A stretch of DNA of 64,000 bases from Sphingomonas sp. Leaf33 (GTDB lineage Bacteria; Pseudomonadota; Alphaproteobacteria; Sphingomonadales; Sphingomonadaceae): the NCBI RefSeq assembly GCF_001421785.1, contig NZ_LMLB01000010.1, forward strand, positions 37,816 to 101,815. Reading direction: 5' to 3'. Below are positions 19,376 to 28,836 of this stretch, one piece after another. Every line of letters begins with the position of its first letter. Position 1 is the stretch's first letter. A program made the translations under genes and the position numbers. The notes under the pieces are model-generated. The model was given only the letters and a program-made list of their open reading frames with translations. It searched no databases and was not told the origin of the DNA.

Positions 19376-20476
19376 CTAGCCGCGGTAGGGGCGTCCCTCC
19401 GCCGCGCCGTGCTTCCGGTAATGCTCCGCCGCGTCCGCACCCGCTGCCGCGACATCGGGGTTGAGGCGGTAATATTCGGCGGCGTCGAAATCCTGGGGCA
19501 GCGGGGGCAGCGCCCGACGCTCGTCCTGCCGGAACATCCGCTTGAGGCCATTCAGCGGCCCGGCCTTCGGCTTGCCCGATGCGACCGGCACCGCGGGTTC
19601 GCCCAGCAGCGTGTTCGGCTCGGTCCTGCCGGTGGCGATGTTGGTGATCGATCGCAGGTCGAGACGGCCCAGCGGCTCGTCCGAGAACGCCGGCGTGTAG
19701 TAGATGCAGTCCTTGAAATAATAATGCGTGACCTGCGACCAGCGGGTGCGGGTGGGGTCGTTCTGGACGCTGCCGCCGTGGAGCAGATTGGCCGCCCAGA
19801 TCAGCGCCTGGCCCTTGCGCGCGATGAACGTCTCGCTCTGGAGCCCGGAGGCATCGACCATCGCGCGCCACACCGGCTCGAACGGGGTCTGTGCCGACGG
19901 CGCCGTGCTGTGCCAGCCCCGCCGCCCGATCATCGCGTTGGTCAGGATCGGCCATTTGTGCGAGCCGGGGTAATAGACCAGCGGCCCGGCATCGGGATGC
20001 GTATCCTCGAACGCCAGCCATACGCCGCACATGAAGCGTTCGGGCTGGCTGGAGAAATGGACGGAATCGGTATGCGGGTGCTGTTCGGTCCCGACCGGGA
20101 AATTGAGCGTCTGGAAGGCAAAGGCCTCTCGCCCGTACAGCCGGCCGAGCAGCGTGGCGACGCCCGGATTGGCGGCGATCGCCTTCACGTCGGGATCGGT
20201 CCGCCACGCGTCCTGCACGCGCAGCGCACCCGGCGTCTTGTTGCTGTCCGCGGTATCCAGGTCGACGCCGAACCCCGCTGTCAGCCGCGCCTTGATCCGG
20301 TCGATCCGGGCGAGAATGTCGGGATCGGGAAAGTCGATGACCGCATAGCCGCGCTCGTTGAGACTGCGCGCGATCTCCTTTTCCCGGTCGCTCCAGTCAA
20401 GCGTGTCGACGAGGGTCGGAAACAGCGGCGATTCCACCAGCGGCACGCCGGGCAGCAGGGACGCAGTCGTCGACAT
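19376..20476 (-). CDS. phytanoyl-CoA dioxygenase (PhyH)-like oxygenase with C-terminal capsule-enzyme repeat
   Basis: The 366-residue product is a predicted non-heme Fe(II)/2-oxoglutarate oxygenase. The iron-binding HxD is in HPHTDSVHF (about residue 135), and the distal histidine is in ANLLHGGSVQN (about 233), followed by conserved arginines. PLVYYPGSHKWP is typical of PhyH proteins. The C-terminus (about 325-362) ends in the same repeat as the glycosyltransferases: FDAAEYYRLNPDVAAAGADA, then HYRKHGAAEGR. I chose ATG at 20476, which overlaps the upstream glycosyltransferase stop (TGATG). It may hydroxylate a capsule sugar or lipid; the substrate is unknown. Confidence 0.82.
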   Translation of the reverse strand: MSTTASLLPGVPLVESPLFPTLVDTLDWSDREKEIARSLNERGYAVIDFPDPDILARIDRIKARLTAGFGVDLDTADSNKTPGALRVQDAWRTDPDVKAIAANPGVATLLGRLYGREAFAFQTLNFPVGTEQHPHTDSVHFSSQPERFMCGVWLAFEDTHPDAGPLVYYPGSHKWPILTNAMIGRRGWHSTAPSAQTPFEPVWRAMVDASGLQSETFIARKGQALIWAANLLHGGSVQNDPTRTRWSQVTHYYFKDCIYYTPAFSDEPLGRLDLRSITNIATGRTEPNTLLGEPAVPVASGKPKAGPLNGLKRMFRQDERRALPPLPQDFDAAEYYRLNPDVAAAGADAAEHYRKHGAAEGRPYRG

Positions 20477-22245
20477 CAGGACAGTCCTCGAAAGTGCATG
20501 AGATAGGTTTCGCTCGCGCGGTCGAGCCGTGGGTGGTGCATGCGATCGATCACGCGGGTGGTATCCCACCGTTCCTGCAGCGTCGCCAGTTCGCGGGTGT
20601 AGCGTTCGATATGCTGCGGCGACAGATCCTGTCCGCGGGACTTGCTTTCATGATGGATCAGCACCGCCTGCGGTGCATAGATGTTGCGCCAGCCAGCCTG
20701 GACCAGCTTCAGGCAGAAATCCACATCGTTGTAGGCGATCTGCAGATGGTCGGCGTCGAGCCCGCCGACCGCGGCGAACTTCGTGCGCTCGACGACCAGG
20801 CAGGCGGCCGTGACCGCGCTTGCTTCATGCGGGGCATGGGCCAGCGCGAAATAGCCGGGCTGATCGTCGGGCAGCATCCGGTGCGGGTGGCCCGCGGCAT
20901 TGCCCATCCCCATCACGACGCCGGCGTGCTGGATGCTGCGATCGGGGTACAGCAGCTTTGCCCCCACTGCGCCCACCCCGGGGCGGACGGCGTAGCGCAT
21001 CAGTTCGCTCAGCCACGCGCCGTCGATGACCTCGGTATCGTTGTTGAGCAGGCACAGATACTGCCCGCGCGCCTGGCCCGCGGCGAAATTGTTGATCGCG
21101 GAATAATTGTAGGGCCGGTCGTACGGCAGGACCGAGACGCGGGCGTCGGCCGTCGTGACGGCGGCGAACCAGGCATGGGTCTCGGGCTCGACGCTGCCGT
21201 TGTCGACGATCAGGACGTCGTAATCGGCATAGTCGGTTTCGCGCAGCAGGCTGCCGACGCAGGCCTCCATCAGCTCGACCCGGTCGCGGGTGGGTACGAT
21301 GATCGTCACCGACGGTACGGTGACGGGCAAGGGCCAGCGCACGCGCACCGTGCCGAACGGTCCCACCGCCGCCGTCGCCTGCGCGCCCGCCAGATGATCG
21401 GCGACGACGCGGGCGCGGTCCTCGGGCCCGGTCGTCGGTGCGGACAGCGGCAGGTGGCAGAGGATGTGCGGGATATGACGGATCACCGCGCCGGCTTCGG
21501 CGGCGGCGGCGAGGACCAGCGCATAGCGGAGGTCGGGCGTCCCGGCCGGTACCCGACCCGCGGCACGGCGCAGCGCCGGCGTCGCGATCGCGCAGGCGTG
21601 CGACAGATAGTCGCTGGCCAGGATCAGCTCGGCATTCCACTGCGGCTTCCACCAGGGGCGCTGCCGCCTGCCCGTCGCATCGATCGCATCCTCGTCACCG
21701 AACAGGATCGTCGCATCGGGGTGGGCGAGAGCGGCGTGGCGATAGCGCGCGATCGCCCAGGGCGGCAGCAGCGCATCGGGGGGCATGATGATGGTGAAGC
21801 CGCCGTCCGCCGCCGCCAGCGCGTGCTGCACGTCGCCGGCCAAGTGAACGTCGCCCTCGCGCGCCGCCCCTGCCCCGCCGACGACGATCAGTTGCAGGCC
21901 GGGGTCGCTCTGCGTGCGGATCGATCGCAGCGTGGCGGCCAGCGTCGTGTGATCGGTCCACGCCGCGGCATCGACGACGACGCTGATCGTGGGCGCCCCC
22001 ATCCGCTCCGCCGCGGTACGCGCTAGCGCGGCGACTTCCGGTCGCTCGATCGCCTTGATCCAGAAGCGGTAGCTGTCGGGCAATGTCGCGCCGGCCGCGT
22101 ACAGGCGGTTCCTGGCCCGCACCCGACGGCCGCGCAGCCAGCAATAGGCGACGTCGAGCGCCTGCCGCGGCCGGTGGCGCAGCACCATCAGGAACAGCGT
22201 CAGCCAGGGCGGCGCAGGATCGGTTCGGCTAGGGCTGCGACGCAT
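20476..22245 (-). CDS. GT2-family glycosyltransferase
   Basis: The 589-residue product has an N-terminal region with the remnant FGDEDAIDATGRRQRPWWKP and a C-terminal GT2 catalytic domain: IIVPTRDRVELMEACVGSLL, LLNNDTEVIDGAWLSEL (DxD-like), LLYPDRSIQHAGVVMG and YNDVDFCLKLVQAGWRNIY. It is a paralogue of the protein at 23641 and shares its N-terminal layout, which is why I chose ATG at 22245 over an upstream ATG at 22302. It overlaps the dioxygenase gene by one base and is divergent from the KpsD-like gene. The sugar transferred is unknown. Confidence 0.87.
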   Translation of the reverse strand: MRRSPSRTDPAPPWLTLFLMVLRHRPRQALDVAYCWLRGRRVRARNRLYAAGATLPDSYRFWIKAIERPEVAALARTAAERMGAPTISVVVDAAAWTDHTTLAATLRSIRTQSDPGLQLIVVGGAGAAREGDVHLAGDVQHALAAADGGFTIIMPPDALLPPWAIARYRHAALAHPDATILFGDEDAIDATGRRQRPWWKPQWNAELILASDYLSHACAIATPALRRAAGRVPAGTPDLRYALVLAAAAEAGAVIRHIPHILCHLPLSAPTTGPEDRARVVADHLAGAQATAAVGPFGTVRVRWPLPVTVPSVTIIVPTRDRVELMEACVGSLLRETDYADYDVLIVDNGSVEPETHAWFAAVTTADARVSVLPYDRPYNYSAINNFAAGQARGQYLCLLNNDTEVIDGAWLSELMRYAVRPGVGAVGAKLLYPDRSIQHAGVVMGMGNAAGHPHRMLPDDQPGYFALAHAPHEASAVTAACLVVERTKFAAVGGLDADHLQIAYNDVDFCLKLVQAGWRNIYAPQAVLIHHESKSRGQDLSPQHIERYTRELATLQERWDTTRVIDRMHHPRLDRASETYLMHFRGLS

Positions 22246-22466
22246 GAGCGGACCAGATGGCGAAGAAATTGGGTGGGGGCCGTACCCGCGCGTTCGGGGC
22301 ACCGGCGGAGCGGCGGTTGCCCGTCATAGCCGTCCGGATGCGCGCCTGCAAAGTCCGCGGACCTCGGCCCGGTGCCGCGCCGCCGCGCACGATTGCGTCG
22401 GCAAGGCGCGCGATGCTAAGGACGCAGGCCTGCGACATGCGCCCTAGCCGGACTTAGCTGTATCCC

Positions 22467-23627
22467 ATGAGTTTCCTTCATTTTCGAACCGGTCGCCGCG
22501 CGCATGTGGCGATCGTGACGCTGCTCGCGACGCTTGGCCTGTCGGCGTGCGCGACGCTGCCGTCGAGCGGCCCGACCGGCAACCAGATCCGCAAGACGGT
22601 CGCGGCGCAGGCATCGGACATCCAGCTGGTCGAAGTGCTCGATGCCCAGGCGTTGCCCGCGGCGCAGGTGGCGGCGCCGTTGCAGCTCGCCAACCTGCCC
22701 CCGCCCCCGACCGATCTGGTCGGACCGGGCGACATCCTCGACATCGCGATCTACGAATCCGGCGTGACGCTGTTCGGCGGCGGCGGCAGCGCCGCACGAC
22801 TGTCGGCCGACACGCCGGCGTTCGATTCCTCGGCCAAGGTCGAGCGCATGGGTGGCACGCGGGTCGATGACAGCGGTGCGATCCAGCTGCCCTATGCCGG
22901 ACGCCTGCAGGTGGCCGGCCGGAGCGTCAGCGAGGTCGCCGCCATGATCCGCACCGCGCTGCGCGGCTTTTCGCAGAACCCGCAGATCGTCGTCACCATC
23001 CGCGAGATGATCACCAACAGCGTGATCGTCGGCGGCGAAGTCACGCGGCCCGGCCGCCTGGTGCTGCCGACGAACCGCGAGACGGTCGCCGATGCCATCG
23101 CGCTGGCGGGCGGCTATCGCGGCGATGCCAAGGACCTGGCCGTCCGGATCCAGCGCCGCGACGTGACTGACGAGATCCGGCTGACCGATGTCCTGACCGG
23201 GCCGGCGGCGGAGCTGCGGGTCTACCCCGGTGACCGCCTGTCGATCGTGCGGTCGCCGCGTACCTTTTCGGTGATGGGTGCGCCAGGCGTCGTGCAGCTG
23301 TTCCCGTTCGGCACGCCCACCGTGTCGCTGGCCGAAGCCATCGCGCAGGCGGGCGGGTCGAACCCGCAGTTCGGCGACCCGGCCGCGATCTTCGTGTTCC
23401 GCTATGTCCCCGATCCGCAGAACGTCCTGCGCCCGGTCGTCTATCACGTGAACATGATGAAGGCCGGCAGCTATTTCCTGGCGCAGCGCTTTCCCATGCG
23501 GGACAAGGACATCGTCTACGTCGGCAATGCGCGCGCCAATCAGCCGAGCAAGCTCGTTCAGATCATCAGCCAGCTGTTCGCGCCGATCGTGACGGCCACC
23601 AGTGCGGTCCAGATCCTGCGCAACTGA
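22467..23627 (+). CDS. kpsD: outer-membrane polysaccharide export lipoprotein (KpsD/Wza-like)
   Basis: The 386-residue product is the outer-membrane component of the capsule exporter. A lipoprotein signal ends in LGLSAC, with the lipidated cysteine at residue 28. The Poly_export domain follows (VGPGDILDIAIYE; GAIQLPYAGRLQVAG; NPQIVVTIREM), then SLBB-type beta-grasp repeats (GEVTRPGRLVLPTNRETVAD; VMGAPGVVQLFPFG). It partners KpsE and KpsMT at 14738-17278. Family members differ in size, and this one is nearer Wza/CtrA length than enterobacterial KpsD. It heads an operon with the next two genes. Confidence 0.9.
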   Translation: MSFLHFRTGRRAHVAIVTLLATLGLSACATLPSSGPTGNQIRKTVAAQASDIQLVEVLDAQALPAAQVAAPLQLANLPPPPTDLVGPGDILDIAIYESGVTLFGGGGSAARLSADTPAFDSSAKVERMGGTRVDDSGAIQLPYAGRLQVAGRSVSEVAAMIRTALRGFSQNPQIVVTIREMITNSVIVGGEVTRPGRLVLPTNRETVADAIALAGGYRGDAKDLAVRIQRRDVTDEIRLTDVLTGPAAELRVYPGDRLSIVRSPRTFSVMGAPGVVQLFPFGTPTVSLAEAIAQAGGSNPQFGDPAAIFVFRYVPDPQNVLRPVVYHVNMMKAGSYFLAQRFPMRDKDIVYVGNARANQPSKLVQIISQLFAPIVTATSAVQILRN

Positions 23628-23640
23628 CGCCGCGCCGCCG

Positions 23641-25185
23641 ATGACGCCACGCCCGGTCCCACGCCAGATCCCACAGGCGTGGCCGACCGTGGTGCGTCTG
23701 GCGCTGGCCGCGCGTCCGGCGGCGGGCGTGCGCGGCCTGCTGGCGCTGCTGCGGGGCAAGCGCGTGCGGGGATGGAACATCCTGGCCGCCGCAGCCGCCG
23801 CGCATCCGGGCTGGTACGCCGCCTGGATCGCGCACGCCGAGCCTGCCTTGCTGCCGGCGTCGCGATCCGGTGCGTCGGTGCCGGTCGGGGTATTGCTGAT
23901 CGGCGGGGACGATGCCGCGACCCGGCAGAGCCTGATCGACGCTTTCGGCGCGGACGTGCCGGTCTTCGTCGACACACTGCCGGCGGAGCGCCCGGCGTGG
24001 CTGTTGCCGATCCGCAGCGGCGACCGGGTGGCACCGGCGCTGGGCGCTGTGCTGGCGGATCGCCTGGCCGACCGTGCAGCGGCGATGGTCTATTGGGACG
24101 AGGACCGGTGGGACAGTGCCGCGCGCACCGCACCGTGGATCAAGCCCGACTGGGATCCCGTACTGTTCGGCGCGGTGGATGGCCTGACGAGTGCGTGCGT
24201 CGTGCGCGGCGATGGCCTGGATCTGGCCGACCTGACGACCGGCGATGCGCTTGCGCGCCTGGCCGGCAGCGGTGCCCCCCCATGCCATATCCCGCTGATC
24301 CTGACGCATCGAGCGCAGGAGCGACGCGCCTCTGCTCGCGTAGCCCTTCCTGTCCCGCCGGCAAGCATCAGCGTCATCGTGCCCACCCGCGACCGGGCGG
24401 GCTTGCTCGAAACCTGTCTCGCCGGCTTGGCCGCCACGCGCTTTCCCGGGCCTCACGAGATCATCATCGTCGACAACGACAGTCGCGAGCCCGAAACGCT
24501 GGCGCTGTTCGATCGCGTCACGGCCTCCGGCAGCGCGCGCGTGCTGCGTTATCCGGGCGCGTTCAACTTCGCCGCGATGAACAACGCCGCCGCGGCGGTG
24601 GCAACGGGCGAGCTGCTGTGCCTGATCAACAACGATATCGAAGTGCGCGATCCCGACTGGCTGCTGCACATGGTGCCGCTGGCACTCGATGCGCGGACCG
24701 GCGCGGTGGGCGCGCAGATGCTCTACCCCGACGGGACGATCCAGCATGCCGGCGTCGCGCTGGGCATCGGTGGCGCGGCGGGCCATGTCGACAAGGGCAT
24801 GACGCCCGTCCCCGGCGCCTTTGCGCCGTGGCACGCCGAGACGCGGACGGTGTCGGCGGTGACCGCGGCCTGTCTGCTGGTCCGCGCCGACCGGTTCGCC
24901 GCGGTCGGCGGCATGGATGCGGACACGTTCGCGGTCGATTTCAACGATGTCGACCTGTGCCTGCGCCTGGGGGAGCGGGGCTGGCGAACGGTCTACTGCG
25001 CCGAGGCCGTGCTGGTGCATCATGAATCCAAGTCGCGCGGCATCGGCCATGTCGGGGCGGCCCGCACGCGGTTCGACCTGGAACTGGCGGCTCTGCGCGC
25101 GCGCTGGGGGACGCAAAGCGCGATCGACCCGCACCACAGCCCGTTGTTTCGTCGCGAGGCCGAACGATGCCTGCTGGCGTTCTGA
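23641..25185 (+). CDS. GT2-family glycosyltransferase, paralogue of 20476-22245
   Basis: The 514-residue protein has the same plan as the GT2 at 20476-22245. It has an N-terminal region with VYWDEDRWDS and WIKPDWDPVLFG, then the catalytic GT2 domain: SVIVPTRDRAGLLETCLAGL, LINNDIEVRDPDWLL, MLYPDGTIQHAGVALGIGG and FNDVDLCLRLGERGWRTVY. ATG at 23641 lies 14 bases after the KpsD-like stop. The 3' end overlaps the next gene by 19 bases. The two paralogues probably add related sugars, but the donor is unknown. Confidence 0.87.
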   Translation: MTPRPVPRQIPQAWPTVVRLALAARPAAGVRGLLALLRGKRVRGWNILAAAAAAHPGWYAAWIAHAEPALLPASRSGASVPVGVLLIGGDDAATRQSLIDAFGADVPVFVDTLPAERPAWLLPIRSGDRVAPALGAVLADRLADRAAAMVYWDEDRWDSAARTAPWIKPDWDPVLFGAVDGLTSACVVRGDGLDLADLTTGDALARLAGSGAPPCHIPLILTHRAQERRASARVALPVPPASISVIVPTRDRAGLLETCLAGLAATRFPGPHEIIIVDNDSREPETLALFDRVTASGSARVLRYPGAFNFAAMNNAAAAVATGELLCLINNDIEVRDPDWLLHMVPLALDARTGAVGAQMLYPDGTIQHAGVALGIGGAAGHVDKGMTPVPGAFAPWHAETRTVSAVTAACLLVRADRFAAVGGMDADTFAVDFNDVDLCLRLGERGWRTVYCAEAVLVHHESKSRGIGHVGAARTRFDLELAALRARWGTQSAIDPHHSPLFRREAERCLLAF

Positions 25186-25949
25186 CCCCGGCCGTGGGTA
25201 TCCGCGACCTGTCGCAGGTGACGCTGGTCGCGGTGACCGATGTCGCGATCCCTGCGACCGCGCGCGCGGTCGCCCTGTCGCAGGCCGGGCTGCGGTTCGG
25301 CGAGGTGCTGTTCCTGTCCCCCACCCCGCCCCCGCCGGGAACGCCCGCGACCTGGCGCGAAATCGCGCCGCTGGGGTCACGCCAGGGCTATTCGCGGTTC
25401 CTGCTCCACGATCTGGCCGCGCACATCGCCACCGACCATGCGCTGTGCGTGCAGTGGGACGGCTATGTCCTGAACCCCACCGCCTGGGACCCCGCGTTCC
25501 TCGAATACGACTATATCGGCGCGCCTTGGCCGCATTTCGCCGACCGGATGCGGGTGGGCAACGGCGGGTTCTCTCTGCGCTCGAAACGGTTGATCGCGGC
25601 CTGCCGCGTCCTGCCGGTGACCGACGAGGCGGAGGATATCGCGATCTGTCGCACCCACCGCGCGATGCTGGAGGATCGGTTCGCTATCCGTTTCGCGCCC
25701 GAAGCGGTCGCGGCGCGCTTCGCCTGGGAACGCGGTGCCCCGAGCGGCGGCGAGTTCGGCTTCCACGGCGCGTTCAACATGGTCGACCGCGACGGCGCGC
25801 TGGCCGAGCTGCTCGCGACGATCGAGCCGGGCCTGCTCAACCGCCGCGAACACCGCGAACTGCTGCGCGCGGCCCTGCTGCGCGGCGACTGGCGCCTGGC
25901 CCGCGCGGTCTGGCGCCGCCTGCGCGACCCTGCCGGGCGGCGCTACTGA
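25167..25949 (+). CDS. DUF5672 family protein, putative glycosyltransferase
   Basis: The 260-residue product matches DUF5672-type proteins of polysaccharide clusters: ALCVQWDGYVLNP, YDYIGAPWPHF, VGNGGFSLRSKRLI and an EDIAICRTHR segment. Motif order and cluster context suggest a GT-A-like transferase, though I know of no reaction shown for this family. ATG at 25167 lies inside the end of the upstream glycosyltransferase gene, implying coupling. Its 3' end overlaps the convergent zinc-ribbon gene by 7 bases. Confidence 0.78.
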   Translation: MPAGVLTPAVGIRDLSQVTLVAVTDVAIPATARAVALSQAGLRFGEVLFLSPTPPPPGTPATWREIAPLGSRQGYSRFLLHDLAAHIATDHALCVQWDGYVLNPTAWDPAFLEYDYIGAPWPHFADRMRVGNGGFSLRSKRLIAACRVLPVTDEAEDIAICRTHRAMLEDRFAIRFAPEAVAARFAWERGAPSGGEFGFHGAFNMVDRDGALAELLATIEPGLLNRREHRELLRAALLRGDWRLARAVWRRLRDPAGRRY

Positions 25950-26251
25950 CCGGATGCGAGCGGGGCGGCCCGGTGCCACGCGCCGCCGCCGCCGCCGTGA
26001 TACGTCTCGGCCCCCAGGACGTAATTCTGCCCGCATGTCGGGCAGCGGAACCGATAGAGCAGGATGTCGTCGAGCGGACCGGTCTCGGTCAGCGCCGCGA
26101 AGGGGAGCGTGCCCTTCATCGGCCCGGCATCGATCTCCTCGACATCGCCATCGGCCACCGCCTGCCGGATCGTGGCGATGGCCCGGAATAGTTCGCCGCG
26201 CGTCCTGAAGCGGACGTGTTCGTCGAGATGCGCGCAATGCCCACACGTCAT
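25943..26251 (-). CDS. small CxxC zinc-ribbon-like protein
   Basis: The product is 102 residues. Two cysteine pairs, MTCGHCAHL at the N-terminus and RCPTCGQNYVLG near residue 70, are spaced as in small zinc ribbons. GGGGGAW near the end is a flexible glycine run. No catalytic motif is visible. ATG at 26251 is 14 bases after the stop of the DUF2279-like gene, so the pair is probably co-transcribed. The function is unknown. Confidence 0.65.
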   Translation of the reverse strand: MTCGHCAHLDEHVRFRTRGELFRAIATIRQAVADGDVEEIDAGPMKGTLPFAALTETGPLDDILLYRFRCPTCGQNYVLGAETYHGGGGGAWHRAAPLASGQ

Positions 26252-26265
26252 CGCCCGTCCGCCGC

Positions 26266-27372
26266 TCAGTCGGTCAGGTGCGTATGCACCGCGGTATAGG
26301 GGGGCTGGAAGTAATCCAGGCCCTCGCCGACCGCGCGGCCGATGCGGCTGCGCGAATTCTTGAAGAGCAGCTCGCGCAGGTTGATCCCGGCGCCGACGAA
26401 GATGTGGCGTTTCGGCCGGATGCCGGCGTCGCGATCCGAATTCAGGAAATCGTCGCCGTGGTAGCCGAGATGCAGCTCGAGCAGGCGCAAGGGACTGCGC
26501 TTGAACGCCTCGAACCCCGACAGCTTCAGTGCGAAGAAATAACGCTGCTGCTGGAAATGCGCCTTGCCCTTCGACACGAAGAATTTGTCGTTGGGGACGA
26601 TCATCAGCCGGTAGTCGAGCTTCTGGTCGAGCCCCGGCACCGAATTGCGCAGCACCGAAAACGCCGCGCCTGCGGTGTTCATGGTCACGTCTTCCCACGA
26701 CCATCCGCCATCGGGTTCGATCGCGTCATAGGCCTCGGTATAGAGCATGATGCCCGCCGCCAGCGCGGCGGCGGTATACTGGATGCCGGGCGCGCCGCCG
26801 GTGTTGCGCTTCAGCCGGTAGTACAGCACTTCGCTGATGACATAGGCCGAATAGGCGTGGGCCAGTTTGTCGACGCCGACCGTCGTCGTGTCGAGGCCGA
26901 ACCAGCCCTCGCGCTTGAACCGCGGTGCGCGGGGGTTCATGAACAGCTTGGGCGCGTTGATCGCGGTGTAATAGGCCGCGACTGCGCCCAGTTCCCATTT
27001 GATCGATGCGACATCCGCGCCGAACGAGGCATTGGGCCGGCGCGCGCGCATCACCCGCTGGTCAGGGCCTGTCGCGGCCGCATCCTCCTGCCCGGCCGAC
27101 AGGTCGAGACGGATCGGCGTGACTTCCGTGCTTGGAACGGGCGCGGCCACCGGAAGGTCGATCACGGTGGGCGCGGGCGCCGGCAGGTCGGGCGTCCCGT
27201 CGGCAAACGCGGTATCGAGCGCGGCGAGCTCCGCTGCGGATACCGCGATCGCATGGGGCAGTTCCCCGGCCCAGGCGGGTGCGGCAAGGCAGGTCGCCGA
27301 CAGTCCGGCGAAATCGGCCGCGAGGCGTGCGATGCGGGGGCGTGAAGTGCGGCGGGCCGGCGAAGCGAACAT
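26266..27372 (-). CDS. exported DUF2279 (YfiM-like) protein
   Basis: The 368-residue product starts with a signal peptide ending near CLAAPAWAGE, then a Pro/Ala-rich linker to about residue 120. The rest matches DUF2279/YfiM-like proteins: DKLAHAYSAYVISEVLYY, YDAIEPDGGWSWEDVTMN and PLRLLELHLGYHGDDFLNS. ATG at 27372 is chosen over an upstream in-frame ATG because it directly precedes the Arg-rich signal-peptide head. It lies between kpsS and the zinc-ribbon gene on the same strand, so an envelope role linked to the capsule is likely but unproven. Confidence 0.75.
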   Translation of the reverse strand: MFASPARRTSRPRIARLAADFAGLSATCLAAPAWAGELPHAIAVSAAELAALDTAFADGTPDLPAPAPTVIDLPVAAPVPSTEVTPIRLDLSAGQEDAAATGPDQRVMRARRPNASFGADVASIKWELGAVAAYYTAINAPKLFMNPRAPRFKREGWFGLDTTTVGVDKLAHAYSAYVISEVLYYRLKRNTGGAPGIQYTAAALAAGIMLYTEAYDAIEPDGGWSWEDVTMNTAGAAFSVLRNSVPGLDQKLDYRLMIVPNDKFFVSKGKAHFQQQRYFFALKLSGFEAFKRSPLRLLELHLGYHGDDFLNSDRDAGIRPKRHIFVGAGINLRELLFKNSRSRIGRAVGEGLDYFQPPYTAVHTHLTD

Positions 27373-27435
27373 GGTAAGACTTTCTGTGCGGCAGTCCGGA
27401 CCGCCGTGTCCGGGCAAGGACGGAGAGCGAAACCG

Positions 27436-28836
27436 CTATCGTATCTCGGCGAGAAGCGGGATTTGGGTGTCGTGCCGGACGACCGGCGGGGGGGCGATCG
27501 GGCTTGCCGCCTCGAGCCGCGCGACGACGCCGCGCGTGACCTTGTCCAGCGCTTCGTCGGAGAAGAAGCCGCCGGCGACCAGGCAGCGGTCGATCAGGAC
27601 GCGGCGGAACGCGGCAAAGGTCTCGGCATCGGGCGCCTGCGGATCGCTCCAGAACCCGTCGAGCGTCCCCTGGTCGGTGATCCCGTCGATGTCGTAGACG
27701 GCATGGCCGAGCACGATCACGGGCACGCCCAGCGCCAGCGCCAGCGTCCCGCTGGTGCTATTGATCGTCACCACGCCGCGCGCGCGCTTCGCCACCGGTA
27801 CGATGTCGCCGCTGTCGAGATAGAGGACGCGGTCGGCGACGCCGAACTGCGCGGCCAGGTCCATCGCCTCGACCCGCCAGTTGCGCACCCCGTTGTCGAG
27901 CGGATGTTCCTTGATGACAAGGCGCAGGTCGGCGGGCGCATGGGCGGCGAACGACGTGATGACCAGGCGCATCGCGTCGGCGATGCCGGCGAAGGTCGAA
28001 TGCAGCCGGATCTGCGCGTCGGAATCGAGCTGCAGCGGAAACAGCATGTAGGGGCCGGGATGGGTCGCGAGATCGGTCAGCACGACATGCGCGCGCGTCG
28101 CCATCGCCTTGCGCCGCATCAGCTTGCGCAGCCAGCCCATCCCCTCGACCAGCGGGGGCCAGGGACGATGGTTCTCCCAATGCGGATAACGCCAGCGCGT
28201 CAGCACATCGGCGGCGTTGTACAGCAGCCCCTCCAGCGCGCGGCGGCGGAAGGACGACGGGACCGGGTGATGCTCGGGCGCGGGCGGCAGCGCGGCGGCC
28301 TGCGCACGGTACCAGTCGGGATCGCGCGGCAGCGTCGAATGGCCGTTCACGCCGCCCAGCTCCAGCGTCACCCAGTCGGGCCGGATATAGCCTTCCTCGA
28401 ACACATGGACTGGAATGTGCAGCTCGCGGCACACCGCCATCGCCGCCATGTGCATCGGTCGGCAATCGCCGAACAGGACGACGTCGGTGATCTTCAATTC
28501 GTCGATCAGCCGCCGGAGCGTGTCCGGCCAGTCCGCCGGCGTCCCGCGATAGTCGATCCCGCCGGGCAGGCGCCAGAACACCCGGTCGCCGCCGTTGAAA
28601 TTGACCTTGTACACCCCGTAGCCGTCCCGCAGCAGCGCCTGGCCGACGCGGCGGAACAGCGGGCCCATCAGGCCCTGCAGCAGCAGCACGTTGCGCTGGG
28701 GAAGCGGTGTGGAGCCCCCCGGTGCCGGAACCTGCGCCATCGCGACGGGGGTATGAGCAAGCCCGTCCGGCATGCGGTTCAATCCTTGGCTACGCGAAAC
28801 GATCAGTTCGGCCGGGTCAATGACGACGGGTCGCAT
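27436..28836 (-). CDS. kpsS: capsule linker Kdo transferase KpsS
   Basis: The 466-residue product belongs to the Capsule_synth family and corresponds to KpsS, which adds the first Kdo to the lysophosphatidylglycerol acceptor of ABC-exported capsules. Recognisable parts are LLLQGLMGPLFRRVGQAL, VLFGDCRPMHMAAMAVC, HVFEEGYIRPDWVTLE (about residue 145), VIKEHPLDNG (about 309) and TINSTSGTLALALGVPVIVL. It is encoded apart from kpsC, unlike the usual kpsC-kpsS pair. A 196-base gap separates it from the divergent carbamoyltransferase gene. Confidence 0.9.
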   Translation of the reverse strand: MRPVVIDPAELIVSRSQGLNRMPDGLAHTPVAMAQVPAPGGSTPLPQRNVLLLQGLMGPLFRRVGQALLRDGYGVYKVNFNGGDRVFWRLPGGIDYRGTPADWPDTLRRLIDELKITDVVLFGDCRPMHMAAMAVCRELHIPVHVFEEGYIRPDWVTLELGGVNGHSTLPRDPDWYRAQAAALPPAPEHHPVPSSFRRRALEGLLYNAADVLTRWRYPHWENHRPWPPLVEGMGWLRKLMRRKAMATRAHVVLTDLATHPGPYMLFPLQLDSDAQIRLHSTFAGIADAMRLVITSFAAHAPADLRLVIKEHPLDNGVRNWRVEAMDLAAQFGVADRVLYLDSGDIVPVAKRARGVVTINSTSGTLALALGVPVIVLGHAVYDIDGITDQGTLDGFWSDPQAPDAETFAAFRRVLIDRCLVAGGFFSDEALDKVTRGVVARLEAASPIAPPPVVRHDTQIPLLAEIR

